Under the pieces are notes generated by a model, which saw only the letters and a list, made by a program, of their open reading frames with translations, made no database searches and was not told where the DNA came from. Shown in pieces: positions 46,983 through 56,626 of a stretch of DNA of 64,000 nt. A program made the position numbers and the translations under genes. This DNA is from Cryobacterium sp. M96 (lineage in GTDB: Bacteria > Actinomycetota > Actinomycetes > Actinomycetales > Microbacteriaceae): the NCBI RefSeq assembly GCF_002929845.1, contig NZ_PJJS01000042.1, forward strand, positions 39,998 to 103,997. The letters are read 5' to 3'. Position 1 is the first letter of the stretch. Every line of letters begins with the position of its first letter.

Positions 46983-47410
46983 TGCCTCGGGCCCGCCTAA
47001 CACTCGCACTGGCCGCGGTCACGCTCGTCGCGTCCACCCTGACCGGGTGCGGGAGCACACCTCCCGACCTGCAGCAGAGCACCGCAACCGAGTTGCAGGC
47101 CGGTGTGCGGAACGTCACAGCGGCCGCCGCGGCCGGCGACTTCGAGGCCGCCCAGGCCTCGCTCGAGGCCGTCCAGGCCGACCTGCTGACCGCGGCCGCG
47201 GCGGACGGGGTGAGCGCCGCCCGTGCTGCCGACATCCAGTCAGCCCTCAACCTGGTGTCCGCGGACCTGACCGCCGCGATCGAGGCGAGCAAGCCGGAGC
47301 CGACCGTGGCCCCGGTTCCAGCCCCGAGCCCGACGTCCGTTGACAACGGCAACGACAAGGACGACGGTAAATGCAAGAAGAACGACGACGGCTGCGACGA
47401 CGAGGACTAG
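46979..47410 (+). CDS. Small secreted lipoprotein coupled to the Ser/Thr kinase
   Basis: 143 residues: a lipoprotein signal with lipobox STLTGC, an Ala-rich helical domain (about 30-105, ELQAGVRNVTAAAAAGDFEA) and a charged tail with Asp, Lys and Asn and two cysteines (KCKKNDDGCDDED). The ATG at 46979 overlaps the kinase stop by 4 nt, so it is translationally coupled. I infer that it partners the kinase's extracellular side. No family recognised. Confidence 0.75.
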   Translation: MMPRARLTLALAAVTLVASTLTGCGSTPPDLQQSTATELQAGVRNVTAAAAAGDFEAAQASLEAVQADLLTAAAADGVSAARAADIQSALNLVSADLTAAIEASKPEPTVAPVPAPSPTSVDNGNDKDDGKCKKNDDGCDDED

Positions 47411-47435
47411 CGTCGGCCTCAATTCAGGAGGATAC

Positions 47436-48365
47436 ATGCCCCAGCAACTGATCGTCGGCGCCGGCATGGTCGGACGACCGCTCGCCGAGCGTCTGATGAT
47501 TCGAGGAGACCAGGTGACCGTCGGAACACGCTCCGGCGCGGCGGCACCCGGGGTAGAATCTGTCGTGCTGAACGCGAGCGACGCCCAGACCTTCACCCGG
47601 GCGGCAACCGGCATGTCGACGATCTTTCTGTGCATCAACCCGCGGTACACCGACTGGCCCACCCAGTGGCCGCCGGTCATCGACGCGGCGCTGACGGCGG
47701 CATCCGTCACCGGCGCCCGCCTGGTGATGATGGGCAATCTCTACCCGTACGGGTCTCCGACCGGGCCGATGACCGAGCATTCGCCGGAAACGACCACCGA
47801 GACGAAGGGGCTCGTGCGCAAGGAGCTCTGGCACCGGGTGAGGGACGCGCACGACCGCGGCGAGATTCGGGCCGTCGAGGTGCGGGCGAGCGATTATTTC
47901 GGGCCGGGCGTCGTCGGCACTGCGCATCTCGACGACCGGTTCTTCAGAGCCATCCTGGAATCGAAGACCGCCCGGGTCGTGGGCCGGCCCGGGCGCGTGC
48001 ACAGCTGGAGCTACCTGCCCGACATCGTGACAACTCTCGTGGCCGCCGCCGACTACCGGGGCGACTGGGGCCGCCTCTGGCATGTGCCGAGCACGGCCAT
48101 CACCCGTGACGACATCGCCGCCCAGCTCAACCGCCGCTACGGCACGCACGGCACGGTGGCGGGCTACCCGCAGTGGCTGCTCAAATCGCTCGGCGCGCTG
48201 AACCCGATGATGCACGAGATCTGGGCCTCGAGCTATCAGCTCAGGGTGCCGTACATCATCGATTCCGCCGAAACCGAGCGCGAGCTCGGCGTCGGCAAGA
48301 CCCCGTGGCCGGATGCCCTCGCCGCCACCGCGGACAGTTACCGCAGCTCAGGCGACACGGCCTAA
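47436..48365 (+). CDS. NAD-dependent epimerase/dehydratase-like protein
   Basis: A 309-residue short-chain dehydrogenase-fold protein. The start QLIVGAGMVGRPLAERLMI is the Rossmann motif. GNLYPYGSPTGPMTE resembles the extended-SDR active site region, with the conserved tyrosine; a standard YxxxK is not evident, so the catalytic type is uncertain. The ATG at 47436 with AGGAGG upstream is clearly the right start; the frame extends upstream through the lipoprotein gene only as a shadow. It lies 25 nt after the lipoprotein gene, so may belong to the kinase operon. Confidence 0.78.
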   Translation: MPQQLIVGAGMVGRPLAERLMIRGDQVTVGTRSGAAAPGVESVVLNASDAQTFTRAATGMSTIFLCINPRYTDWPTQWPPVIDAALTAASVTGARLVMMGNLYPYGSPTGPMTEHSPETTTETKGLVRKELWHRVRDAHDRGEIRAVEVRASDYFGPGVVGTAHLDDRFFRAILESKTARVVGRPGRVHSWSYLPDIVTTLVAAADYRGDWGRLWHVPSTAITRDDIAAQLNRRYGTHGTVAGYPQWLLKSLGALNPMMHEIWASSYQLRVPYIIDSAETERELGVGKTPWPDALAATADSYRSSGDTA

Positions 48366-48383
48366 GCTGCGTGGCCGGCTTTC

Positions 48384-49466
48384 TCAGCGGGCGAGGAGCT
48401 TGTCCGCCGCGGCGCGGGCCCACGCCTCGGCGCCGACGAGCGACTCGCGTGTGAGCGGGCCGTCCTGCTCGTGCCGTTCGACGACACGCTGGATGGTGTC
48501 GACGATGTCCAGAAACCCGATGGTGCCGGCGTGGAAAGCTGCCACGGCCTGCTCGTTCGCCGCGTTGAACACCGCGGGGTAGGTGCCGCCCGCGCGCCCG
48601 ACCTGCTTGGCCAGGTCGACGGCCGGGAAAGCCGTCGTGTCGAGGGGCTCGAAGGTCCAGTCCTGCGGGATGGTCCAGTCGATCGGGGTGCCGACCGCCG
48701 CGACGCGGTTCGGCCAGTCCAGCCCGAGCGAGATCGGCAGACGCATATCCGGCGGGGACGCCTGGGCGATCGTCGATCCGTCGATGAATTCCACCATGGA
48801 GTGCACGACGGACTGCGGGTGCACGACCACATCGATGCGCTCGTATTCCACGTCGAAGAGCAGGTGCGCTTCGATCACCTCGAGGCCCTTGTTGACGAGG
48901 GTGGACGAGTTGGTCGTGACGACGAGCCCCATCTCCCAGGTAGGGTGCGCGAGCGCCTCGGCCGGCGTGACGTCGGCGAGCTGCCCGCGTCGTCGGCCAC
49001 GGAACGGGCCCCCGGATGCCGTCAGCACCAGGCGTCGCACCTCGCCGGCCGTTCCCGAGCGGAGCGCCTGCGCGATGGCGGAGTGCTCGGAGTCGACGGG
49101 CACGATCTGTCCCGGCGCCGCCAGCGACTTCACCAGGTCGCCGCCGACGATGAGCGATTCCTTGTTGGCCAGGGCCAGCGTGCGACCGGCTCGCAGGGCG
49201 GCGAGAGTCGGCCCGAGGCCCACCGAGCCCGTGATGCCGTTGAGCACCACGTCGGCCTCGACGTCGCGCACGAGCTCTTCGGCCTCGTCCGCGCCGAGCG
49301 CCGTGTGCTCGACCTCGAACTCGGCGGCCTGCGCCTCGAGCATCGTCCTGTTGTTGCCGGCGGAGAGCCCGACCACCTCGAACCGGGTGGGGTTGGCCTT
49401 GATCACATCGAGGGCCTGGGTTCCGATCGAGCCGGTCGACCCGAGAATTACAACTCGTCTGCGCAT
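48384..49466 (-). CDS. dxr: 1-deoxy-D-xylulose 5-phosphate reductoisomerase
   Basis: First committed MEP step; makes MEP from DXP with NADPH. The 360-residue protein has the Rossmann motif [17 protein letters not shown] (about 5-21), [26 protein letters not shown] and the LDWPNRV C-terminal segment. It keeps the same orientation as rip and ispG, but three forward genes now separate it from rip. It is convergent with the epimerase gene (18 nt between the stops). Confidence 0.95.
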   Translation of the reverse strand: MRRRVVILGSTGSIGTQALDVIKANPTRFEVVGLSAGNNRTMLEAQAAEFEVEHTALGADEAEELVRDVEADVVLNGITGSVGLGPTLAALRAGRTLALANKESLIVGGDLVKSLAAPGQIVPVDSEHSAIAQALRSGTAGEVRRLVLTASGGPFRGRRRGQLADVTPAEALAHPTWEMGLVVTTNSSTLVNKGLEVIEAHLLFDVEYERIDVVVHPQSVVHSMVEFIDGSTIAQASPPDMRLPISLGLDWPNRVAAVGTPIDWTIPQDWTFEPLDTTAFPAVDLAKQVGRAGGTYPAVFNAANEQAVAAFHAGTIGFLDIVDTIQRVVERHEQDGPLTRESLVGAEAWARAAADKLLAR

Positions 49467-49531
49467 CCTGCAATTTTAGGTGGCGCCGCCGCCTTTCGTG
49501 GCGGGGCGGGCCGTGGCGGTAGGGTCCAAGG

Positions 49532-50326
49532 ATGACCGGTTCCAAAGAAGATTCCCAGGATGCAACTCCCGTCGACCTGTCGGCGGAGGAATCGGAGCGC
49601 ACGAAGCGCCCCGGATTCGTCTACTTTCTCGGTTACGGCATCATGGCGCCGATCGCCCGGCTGGTATTCCGCCCCACCATCATCGGCCGGGATAACATCC
49701 CGCGCAGCGGCCGCGTCATCCTGGCCAGCAACCACCTGTCGTTCATCGACAGCATCGTGATTCCGCTGGTCGCACCTCGGCGCGTGCAGTTCCTGGCCAA
49801 GTCCACCTACTTCACCGGCACCGGGTTCACGGGTTTCGTCTCGCGCACCTTCTTCACCTCGATCGGAGCGGTCGGGGTCGAACGCGGCGCGGGGCAGGCC
49901 GCCCAGGACGCTCTCGACGCCGGCCGCAACATCCTCGAATCCGACAGCGCGTTCGCGATCTACCCGGAGGGAACCCGTTCCCTCGACGGCCGCCTGTACA
50001 AGGGCCGCACGGGCGTGGCATGGCTCGCCCTCACCACGGGGGCCGTCGTGGTTCCGGTCGGGCTGATCGGCACACAGGAGATCCAGCCGGTGGGAGCGAA
50101 ATTCCCGCGCATCCGCAAGGTCACGGTCACCTTTGGCGAGCCCCTCGACCTGAGCCGCCACGGTTCCGCCGAGTCCGGCAAGGCACGGCGCGGCGCGACC
50201 GACGAGATCATGGCCGCGATCCACGCCCTGTCCCGTCAGGAATTGGCCGGCCGGTACAACGAGTCGCCGCCCTCGGGAACCCTGCAAAAGATCGCCGACC
50301 GGGTCTTCCCGCGCGAACGCGTCTAG
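49532..50326 (+). CDS. 1-acyl-sn-glycerol-3-phosphate acyltransferase (PlsC-type)
   Basis: A 264-residue lysophosphatidate acyltransferase-fold protein. The catalytic NHLSFID (HxxxxD, about H68 and D73) and the phosphate-binding YPEGTRSLDGRLYKGRTG (near 145) are present. It probably makes phosphatidate for membrane lipids. Divergent from dxr with 65 nt between them. Confidence 0.9.
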   Translation: MTGSKEDSQDATPVDLSAEESERTKRPGFVYFLGYGIMAPIARLVFRPTIIGRDNIPRSGRVILASNHLSFIDSIVIPLVAPRRVQFLAKSTYFTGTGFTGFVSRTFFTSIGAVGVERGAGQAAQDALDAGRNILESDSAFAIYPEGTRSLDGRLYKGRTGVAWLALTTGAVVVPVGLIGTQEIQPVGAKFPRIRKVTVTFGEPLDLSRHGSAESGKARRGATDEIMAAIHALSRQELAGRYNESPPSGTLQKIADRVFPRERV

Positions 50327-50402
50327 CCGCTTTCGGACCGGCCGAGCCGAGCATCCGTCGCCCGGAAACACCGCGGAAACGGGCGCGACCTAAGCTGGGG
50401 TC

Positions 50403-51740
50403 ATGTCTGACACGTATTCGGTACCCCAGGAGCGCAAGCTCGTCACCGCCCTTCCCGGCCCCAAGTCGGTCGAATTGCAGGAACGCCGCCTGCGCGCGGT
50501 TTCCCGCGGTGCGGGCACGCTGGCGAACATCTATATGGATCACGGAGCGGGAGCGATCCTCGTCGACGTCGACGGCAACCAGATCATCGACCTCGGCTGC
50601 GGCATCGGCGTGACCACCATCGGTCACGCGAACGACGAGGTGGCCGCGGCCGCCGCGGCGCAGGCCGCCAAGCTCACCCACACCCTGTTCACCGTCACCC
50701 CGTACGAGAACTACGTGGCCGTCGCGGAGAAGCTCGCCGAGATCACCCCCGGCGACTTCGAGAAGCGCTCCATCCTGGTGAACACCGGCGCGGAAGCCGT
50801 CGAGAACGCCGTGAAGATCGCCCGCAAGTTCACCGGCCGGCGCGCCATCGTTGCGCTCGACCACGCGTTCCACGGTCGCACCAACCTGACCATGGCGATG
50901 ACTTACCGCCCCTGGCCCGAGCGCGCCGGAATGGGACCGTTCCCCGGCGAGATCTACAGCGTGCCGACCAGCTACCCCTACCGTGACGGCCTGACCGGCG
51001 AAGAAGCCGCCGAGAAGACCATCGACTACATCAACACCCACATCGGCGCCACCGAGATCGCGGCCTTCTTCATCGAGCCGATCCAGGGCGACGGCGGCAT
51101 CGTCATCCCCGCCCCCGGATTCTTCAAGCGCCTGAGCGAATTCTGCACCGAGCACGGCATCGTCTTCGTCTCCGACGAGATCCAGGCCGGCATCGCCCGC
51201 ACCGGCGCCTGGTACGGCATCGAGCACCACAACGTGGTGCCGGACCTCGTCACCACCGCCAAGGGCATCGCCGGCGGATTCCCGCTCGCCGCCGTCACCG
51301 GCCGCGCCGACATCATGGACTCTGTGCAGCCCGGCGGCATCGGCGGAACCTTCGGCGGCAACCCGGTCTCGACCGCGGCCGCCCTCGCCGTCTTCGACCT
51401 GATCGAGCGAGACGACCTCCTCGGCGAGGCGCGGCGCGTCGAGAAGGCCCTCTGGGCACGCATCGGCGACTGGCCGAAGCGGTTCGCGGTCGTGGGCGAC
51501 GTGCGCGGCAAGGGTGCGATGTTCGGGGTGGAGCTCGTTCACCCGGGCACGAACACACCGTACCCCGAGGCTCTCACCGCGATCATCAAGCACGCGACCA
51601 CCAACGGCGTCATCGTGCTGGATGCCGGCAGCTGGGACTCGGTGCTGCGCATCATGCCGTCGGTCGTCATCTCCGAGGCGCTGATCGACGATGCCGCCTC
51701 CGTTATCGAGGAAACCCTCGCCGCCTTGTCCGGCCCGTAG
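50403..51740 (+). CDS. gabT: 4-aminobutyrate aminotransferase, paralogue 1
   Basis: Class III PLP aminotransferase of 445 residues. VNTGAEAVENAVKIARKFTGR, the VSDEIQAGIARTGAW cofactor-contact motif and the PLP lysine in TTAKGIAGGFP (about K287) identify the GabT group. Its sister gene lies 730 nt downstream in the same direction. Polyamine-type transporter genes nearby support a GABA or putrescine-derived substrate. Confidence 0.88.
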   Translation: MSDTYSVPQERKLVTALPGPKSVELQERRLRAVSRGAGTLANIYMDHGAGAILVDVDGNQIIDLGCGIGVTTIGHANDEVAAAAAAQAAKLTHTLFTVTPYENYVAVAEKLAEITPGDFEKRSILVNTGAEAVENAVKIARKFTGRRAIVALDHAFHGRTNLTMAMTYRPWPERAGMGPFPGEIYSVPTSYPYRDGLTGEEAAEKTIDYINTHIGATEIAAFFIEPIQGDGGIVIPAPGFFKRLSEFCTEHGIVFVSDEIQAGIARTGAWYGIEHHNVVPDLVTTAKGIAGGFPLAAVTGRADIMDSVQPGGIGGTFGGNPVSTAAALAVFDLIERDDLLGEARRVEKALWARIGDWPKRFAVVGDVRGKGAMFGVELVHPGTNTPYPEALTAIIKHATTNGVIVLDAGSWDSVLRIMPSVVISEALIDDAASVIEETLAALSGP

Positions 51741-51848
51741 CACCGATAGAACCCCGGGTAGGTGGCGGCGAGCGTGCGGCGGAAGCCGTCTGATCGCCGC
51801 CGCAGGGAGCACGGCCACCGACCGCACGTTGCGGTGACCGGGTCGGCG

Positions 51849-52337
51849 TCACACCTCAGTATCGGCGAGCGCCACCGTCTGCGGCTGGTGAATGACGGGG
51901 AAGTTCACGGATGCGCCGATGAAACAGAGGCCGGCGGCCTCCGCGTGCAGGGACTGCGCGAGTTCGACCTGGCCGGGGTCGGCAACCGTGACGCGCGGTC
52001 GCAGGGTCACCTCGGTGAAGTGGCCGCCACCATCCGTCGTCTGGGCCATCGACCCGGTCGCGTCGTCGGTATAGTCGACGACCTGCACGCCGTGCTTCAC
52101 GGCGACGTGCAGGTAGCTCATCAGGTGGCATTCGCTGAGGGCGGCCAGCAGCAGTTCCTCCGGGTTCCAACGGTCGGCGTCCCCGTGGAAGGTCGGATCG
52201 GCCGATGCACTTATCGGCTCCTTGCCGGGGGCGGTGATCAGGTGATCCCGGCCGTAGTCCCGGTAGCTGCTCGTGCCGGTGCCTCGGTTGCCTGTCCAGG
52301 CGATGTTCACGGCGTAGTGGTGGTGTGCACCGATCAC
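51849..52337 (-). CDS. OsmC-family peroxiredoxin
   Basis: A 162-residue OsmC/Ohr family protein, expected to reduce organic peroxides. Peroxidatic and resolving cysteines are visible in LLAALSECHLMSYL and GLCFIGASVNFPVI. The GTG at 52337 has GAAGGAGG upstream; the frame extends 37 codons further without support. It lies between the two GABA aminotransferase genes on the opposite strand and is convergent with the first. Confidence 0.85.
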   Translation of the reverse strand: MIGAHHHYAVNIAWTGNRGTGTSSYRDYGRDHLITAPGKEPISASADPTFHGDADRWNPEELLLAALSECHLMSYLHVAVKHGVQVVDYTDDATGSMAQTTDGGGHFTEVTLRPRVTVADPGQVELAQSLHAEAAGLCFIGASVNFPVIHQPQTVALADTEV

Positions 52338-52470
52338 GGCGCCTCCTTCGATTTGCGCGGCTCTGCGGGCCGATTCGCGGCCGACAACGGGCCGTAACAC
52401 GGCCAGGGAACCGATTGTCGCAGCAATTCGCCGCGCCTCCCGTCGCATCGATCGGTAAACTGGTCAGATC

Positions 52471-53853
52471 ATGACTGACACGCTGACGCCTTCGACCTCC
52501 CCGTCCACCCCCGCCGCACTGGTTTACACCGTGCCGCAGGAACGCAAGATCGTGACCGCGATCCCGGGTCCGCGCTCGAAAGAACTCCAGCAGCGCAGGC
52601 TCGCCGTCGTCTCCGGCGGCGTCGCATCCGCTTTGCCCGTCTACATCGCCAAGGCGAACGGCGCCATCCTCGTCGACGTCGACGGCAACCAGTTCATCGA
52701 CCTGGGCGCCGGCATCGGTGTGACCACGATCGGCCACACCGAGACCAGCGTGGTCGCGGCCGCCGTCGAACAGACCCAGGACTTCATCCACACCCTCTTC
52801 ACCATCACGCCCTACGAGGAGTATGTGCGCGTCTGCGAGCTTCTCGCCGAGCACACCCCCGGCTCCTGGCCGAAGAAGTCGGTGCTGATCAACTCGGGCG
52901 CCGAGGCCGTCGAGAACGGTGTCAAGATCGCCCGCAAGCATACCGGCCGCCGCGCCGTCGCCGTGCTCGACCACGCTTACCACGGTCGCACGGTGCTGAC
53001 CATGGCCATGAACTACAAGGCCATGCCCTACGCCACCGGCTACGGCCCCCTCGCCAGCGATGTCTACCACGCCCCCAGCTCCTACCCGTATCACGACGGT
53101 CTGAGCGGGGCGGATGCCGCGGCGCGCACGATCGCGTACCTCGAGAAGGTCGTCGGACCCACCGACCTGGCTTGCCTGGTCGTCGAGCCCATCCAGGGTG
53201 AGGGTGGCTTCATGGTTCCGGCCGAGGGCTACTTCAACGCCCTGCAGACCTGGTGCACCGCGAACGGCGTCGTCATGATCGCAGACGAGATCCAGAGCGG
53301 CATGGCCCGCACCGGCAAGTACTACGCCAGCGAGCACTTCGGCTGGACCCCCGACCTCGTGCTCACCGCCAAGGGCATCGCCGGCGGCATGCCGCTGGCC
53401 GCCGTCACCGGCCGCGCCGAGATCATGGATTCCTCGCAGCCCGGCGGCCTCGGCGGAACCTTCGGCGGTAACCCGGTCTCCTGCGCAGCGGCCATAGCGG
53501 TCTTCGAGTCGATTGAGCGAGGCGATCTGCTCGCCGAGGGTGTGCGTATCGAGAACACCCTGCGCGCCGGCCTCGGTTCTCTCAAGGAGAAGTACGACAT
53601 CATCGGCGAGATCCGCGGTCGCGGCGCCATGATCGCCATCGAACTCGTGCAGCCGGGCACCGGTGACACGGAGAAGGCGCCGAACGCCGCCGCAGTGTCC
53701 TCCATCGCCGCCTACGCCGCCCAGCACGGCGTGTTGCTGCTCACCGCCGGAACCTACGGCAACGTGCTGCGCTTCCTCCCGAGCCTGGCCGTGAGTGATG
53801 CCCTCCTGAACGATGCCCTCTCGGTCATCGACGACGCCATCGCCGCGCTTTAG
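52471..53853 (+). CDS. gabT: 4-aminobutyrate aminotransferase, paralogue 2
   Basis: A 460-residue homologue of the enzyme encoded at 50403-51740, with the same blocks: INSGAEAVENGVKIARKHTG, IADEIQSGMARTGKYY and the PLP lysine in TAKGIAGGMP (about K301). The sequences differ all along their length, so this is an old paralogue and not a recent duplication. It is followed after 16 nt by the asparaginase-like gene, so the two form an operon. Substrates may be GABA, 5-aminovalerate or similar. Confidence 0.88.
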   Translation: MTDTLTPSTSPSTPAALVYTVPQERKIVTAIPGPRSKELQQRRLAVVSGGVASALPVYIAKANGAILVDVDGNQFIDLGAGIGVTTIGHTETSVVAAAVEQTQDFIHTLFTITPYEEYVRVCELLAEHTPGSWPKKSVLINSGAEAVENGVKIARKHTGRRAVAVLDHAYHGRTVLTMAMNYKAMPYATGYGPLASDVYHAPSSYPYHDGLSGADAAARTIAYLEKVVGPTDLACLVVEPIQGEGGFMVPAEGYFNALQTWCTANGVVMIADEIQSGMARTGKYYASEHFGWTPDLVLTAKGIAGGMPLAAVTGRAEIMDSSQPGGLGGTFGGNPVSCAAAIAVFESIERGDLLAEGVRIENTLRAGLGSLKEKYDIIGEIRGRGAMIAIELVQPGTGDTEKAPNAAAVSSIAAYAAQHGVLLLTAGTYGNVLRFLPSLAVSDALLNDALSVIDDAIAAL

Positions 53854-53869
53854 GCGCGAAGCACACACC

Positions 53870-54892
53870 GTGACAACGACATTCGAGGTGCCAATCCACG
53901 CCGGGCAGACGTTCTTCGTCCCCGATGCGGTCGAACTGGCCGTGGTCGAGCGCAGCGGCTTCATCGAATCGAGGCATGCCGGCAGCGCGGTCGTGCTCAC
54001 CAGCGAGGGCGCGGTCCTACGCGCCCTCGGCGATGTGACCACCCCGATCTTTCCGCGGTCGTCGATGAAGCCCTTCCAGGCCATCGCCGTGATGGCCAGC
54101 GGGGTCACCCTGCGCGGGGAAGACGCCGCCATCGCGACCGCCAGCCACACCGGAACGCAGCGCCACGCCGACCTCGTGCGCGGGCTCCTCGCCCGCGCCG
54201 GCATCCCCGAGACGGCGCTCGCCTGCCCGGCGGCCTGGCCGGACGACTCCCCCACCCGCGACGCCCTGGTGCGACTGGGGGCCGCCAAGGCCCCGATCTA
54301 CATGAACTGCTCGGGCAAGCACGCCGCGATGCTCGTGGCCTGCCAGCAGAACGGCTGGGCGCTGTCTGGATACTTGGAGCCGGCGCATCCGTTGCAGAAG
54401 CGCATTCTCGACGTGGTGGAGCGCTTCACCGGCGAGCGGCCGTCGGCGTCGGGCATCGACGGATGTGGCGCGCCGGTTCACGCGCTGTCCCTCACCGCTT
54501 TGGCACGCGGCATCGCCCGCATCGCCACGTCCAAGTCAAACTCGCCGTTCGCGATCTACCGCGAGGCCGGCTTCCTCGGCGAGGCAATACGGCAGAACGG
54601 CTGGGTCATCGCCGGACCCGGCATGCCCGACACGGTCGTGATCGACCGCCTCGGACTGTTCGTGAAGACCGGCGCGGAGGGCATCTGCGTCGCCTCCGCC
54701 GCCAACGGCACGACGGTCGCCCTCAAGATTCTCGACGGCAGCCTGCGGGCAACCACCATCGTGGCCCTGCGTCTGCTTGCGGACTCCGGTGCGATCGCAC
54801 ACAGCGACGTCGAGGCCATTCTGCCCGAGCTGCACCTGATGGTGCTGGGCGGTGGGCTCCCGGTCGGGGAGATCCGCGCCAGCTACGTGTAG
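53870..54892 (+). CDS. Asparaginase II family (PF06089) protein
   Basis: A 340-residue protein of the thermolabile-type L-asparaginase group, which is unrelated to E. coli AnsB. Typical blocks: VERSGFIESRHAGSAVVL, PIFPRSSMKPFQA, SHTGTQRHADLVRGLL, NCSGKHAAMLV, and DGCGAPVHALSLTALARG. The GTG at 53870 is chosen because it follows the gabT stop by 16 nt and the conserved region begins soon after. Asparaginase activity is family-based inference. The gene order suggests a role in nitrogen acquisition along with GABA aminotransferase. Confidence 0.82.
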   Translation: MTTTFEVPIHAGQTFFVPDAVELAVVERSGFIESRHAGSAVVLTSEGAVLRALGDVTTPIFPRSSMKPFQAIAVMASGVTLRGEDAAIATASHTGTQRHADLVRGLLARAGIPETALACPAAWPDDSPTRDALVRLGAAKAPIYMNCSGKHAAMLVACQQNGWALSGYLEPAHPLQKRILDVVERFTGERPSASGIDGCGAPVHALSLTALARGIARIATSKSNSPFAIYREAGFLGEAIRQNGWVIAGPGMPDTVVIDRLGLFVKTGAEGICVASAANGTTVALKILDGSLRATTIVALRLLADSGAIAHSDVEAILPELHLMVLGGGLPVGEIRASYV

Positions 54893-54907
54893 GGCGCGGG
54901 CCGGGAG

Positions 54908-55714
54908 TCAGCCCAGTTTTGCCAGCCGCTTCTCCTTGGCCGCCCGGGATACCTGGGCGGTGACCACGATCACCAGGGCGAAAATGAACACCGCCGACGC
55001 GATCACGTTCGCCTCGGCCGGGATCCCCCGGGCTGCGGACACGTAGATGTACTTGGGGAACGTGGTGACGGCGCCGGAGTTGAAGTTGGTGATGATGAAG
55101 TCATCGAAGCTCAGCGCGAAGGAGAGCAGCGCGGCCGCCAGGATGCCGGGCAGCAGGAGCGGAAAGGTGATCCGCGCGAACACCTGGGTTGCCGAGCCGT
55201 AGAGGTCTCGGCCGGCCTCCTCGAGCGCGGGGTCGAGGCTCGCGACACGCGCCTTGACCGTCACCACCACGAAGCTGATGCAGAACATAGTGTGAGCCAG
55301 AATGATCGTAGACATGTCCTTCGGAACGCCGAGCGACAAGAACTGCGCGGCCAGGCCGGCGCCGAGCACGACTTCCGGCGTGGCCATCGGCAGGAACAGG
55401 AGCAGGCTCGTCTGCGACCGGAACCGGAACCGGTACCGCACGAGGGCGATCGCGATCATGGTGCCGAGCGTGGTCGCGGCCACCGTGGCCACCACGCCGA
55501 TCAGGATGCTGTTGCCGAACGCCTCGCAGACGGCGCCGTTCTGCACTTGGCACACGTTCAGCCACTTGTCGAAGGTAAACCCGCGCCAGGTGATGTTGGA
55601 CTTGAGCGAGTCGTTGAACGAGAACACGAACGTGTAGACGATCGGCACCATCAGGAAGATCAGCGCCAGCACCGTGTAGAGCGGCAGCAACCACTTGCCC
55701 AGGGAGATTTTCAC
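54908..55714 (-). CDS. potC: Polyamine ABC transporter permease (PotC type)
   Basis: A 268-residue inner-membrane subunit of the BPD_transp_1 class with six hydrophobic helices, starting with KWLLPLYTVLALIFLMVPIVYTFVF. The EAA loop is visible as EEAGRDLYGSATQVFARITFPLLLPGI. It overlaps potB by 4 nt and is the last gene of the potDABC unit. Its stop faces that of the asparaginase gene 15 nt away. Confidence 0.9.
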   Translation of the reverse strand: MKISLGKWLLPLYTVLALIFLMVPIVYTFVFSFNDSLKSNITWRGFTFDKWLNVCQVQNGAVCEAFGNSILIGVVATVAATTLGTMIAIALVRYRFRFRSQTSLLLFLPMATPEVVLGAGLAAQFLSLGVPKDMSTIILAHTMFCISFVVVTVKARVASLDPALEEAGRDLYGSATQVFARITFPLLLPGILAAALLSFALSFDDFIITNFNSGAVTTFPKYIYVSAARGIPAEANVIASAVFIFALVIVVTAQVSRAAKEKRLAKLG

Positions 55715-56625
55715 AGCAGCTCCTCCGTGCCCGACCGTTTGACGTAGACGCTCACGATCACCAGGATCACCGACATCAGGATGATCGACAGCGCGGCCGC
55801 CGCCGGATAATTCTGCAGCACCAGGAAGTTGGCCTCGATCACGTTACCGATCATCTGGGTGTCCGGTCCGCCGAGGAAGTCCCGGCTCGCGTTGATGTAG
55901 TCGCCGGCCGCCGGGATGAAGGTCAGCAGGGTTCCGGCCACGATGCCGGGCATCGACAGCGGGATCGTGATCTTGCGGAACACGTCGAACGGATGCGCGT
56001 AGAGGTCGCTGCCGGCCTCGAGGTAGCGCAGGTCGAGCCGTTCGAGCGTCGTGTAGAGCGGCAGGGTCATGAACGGGATGAAGTTGTAGGTGAGCCCGAA
56101 GATGACGGCGAAAGCAGTGCCCGTGAAATGGGCATCCGGTGCCAGCAACGACAGAGCCTTGAGCGAGGTGATCACGAACGACTCGTCGGACAGGAGCTGC
56201 TTCCAGGCCAGGGTGCGCAGCAGGAAGCTGATGAAGAACGGGGCGATCACCAGCACCAGCATGAGGCTCTGCAGCAACGGCCAGGGCCGCGCCTTCACGC
56301 CGATAAAGTACGCCAGCGGGTAGCTGAACACCAGGGCGAGCAGCGTGGCGATCAGCGCGTAGCCGAAGGAGCGCATGATGTGCGGCCAGTAGGCCGTGAT
56401 CACGTCGACGTAGTTCTCCCAGCGGAAGGCGTAGGAGTACTGGCCGACGTCGCCGAATTCCGAGGGGGCCTGGAACGACGTCAGCAGCAGCGAGACGAGG
56501 GGGGCCAGAAAGAACAGCACCAGGTAGAGGATGCCCGGCAACAGCAGGAGCAGCGCGATCGGGCTCTTCCGGCGCGGCGCCGGTTCGGGCGCGGTGGTGC
56601 TGGTGGAGAATGCCGCGAACGCCAC
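55711..56625 (-). CDS. potB: Polyamine ABC transporter permease (PotB type)
   Basis: A 304-residue permease partner of PotC. Six main helices, with the first in IALLLLLPGILYLVLFFLA. The EAA loop reads EAGSDLYAHPFDVFRKITIP. The GTG at 56625, 2 nt after the potA stop with GAGGAAG upstream, gives the right N-terminus; the frame extends further upstream as a shadow of potA. Confidence 0.88.
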   Translation of the reverse strand: MAFAAFSTSTTAPEPAPRRKSPIALLLLLPGILYLVLFFLAPLVSLLLTSFQAPSEFGDVGQYSYAFRWENYVDVITAYWPHIMRSFGYALIATLLALVFSYPLAYFIGVKARPWPLLQSLMLVLVIAPFFISFLLRTLAWKQLLSDESFVITSLKALSLLAPDAHFTGTAFAVIFGLTYNFIPFMTLPLYTTLERLDLRYLEAGSDLYAHPFDVFRKITIPLSMPGIVAGTLLTFIPAAGDYINASRDFLGGPDTQMIGNVIEANFLVLQNYPAAAALSIILMSVILVIVSVYVKRSGTEELL

Positions 56626-56626
56626 C

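Noticed and set aside
52471..53853. Second gabT as a recent duplication of the first
   Set aside because: The two sequences differ throughout at the protein level and in the N-terminal length; they are older paralogues.
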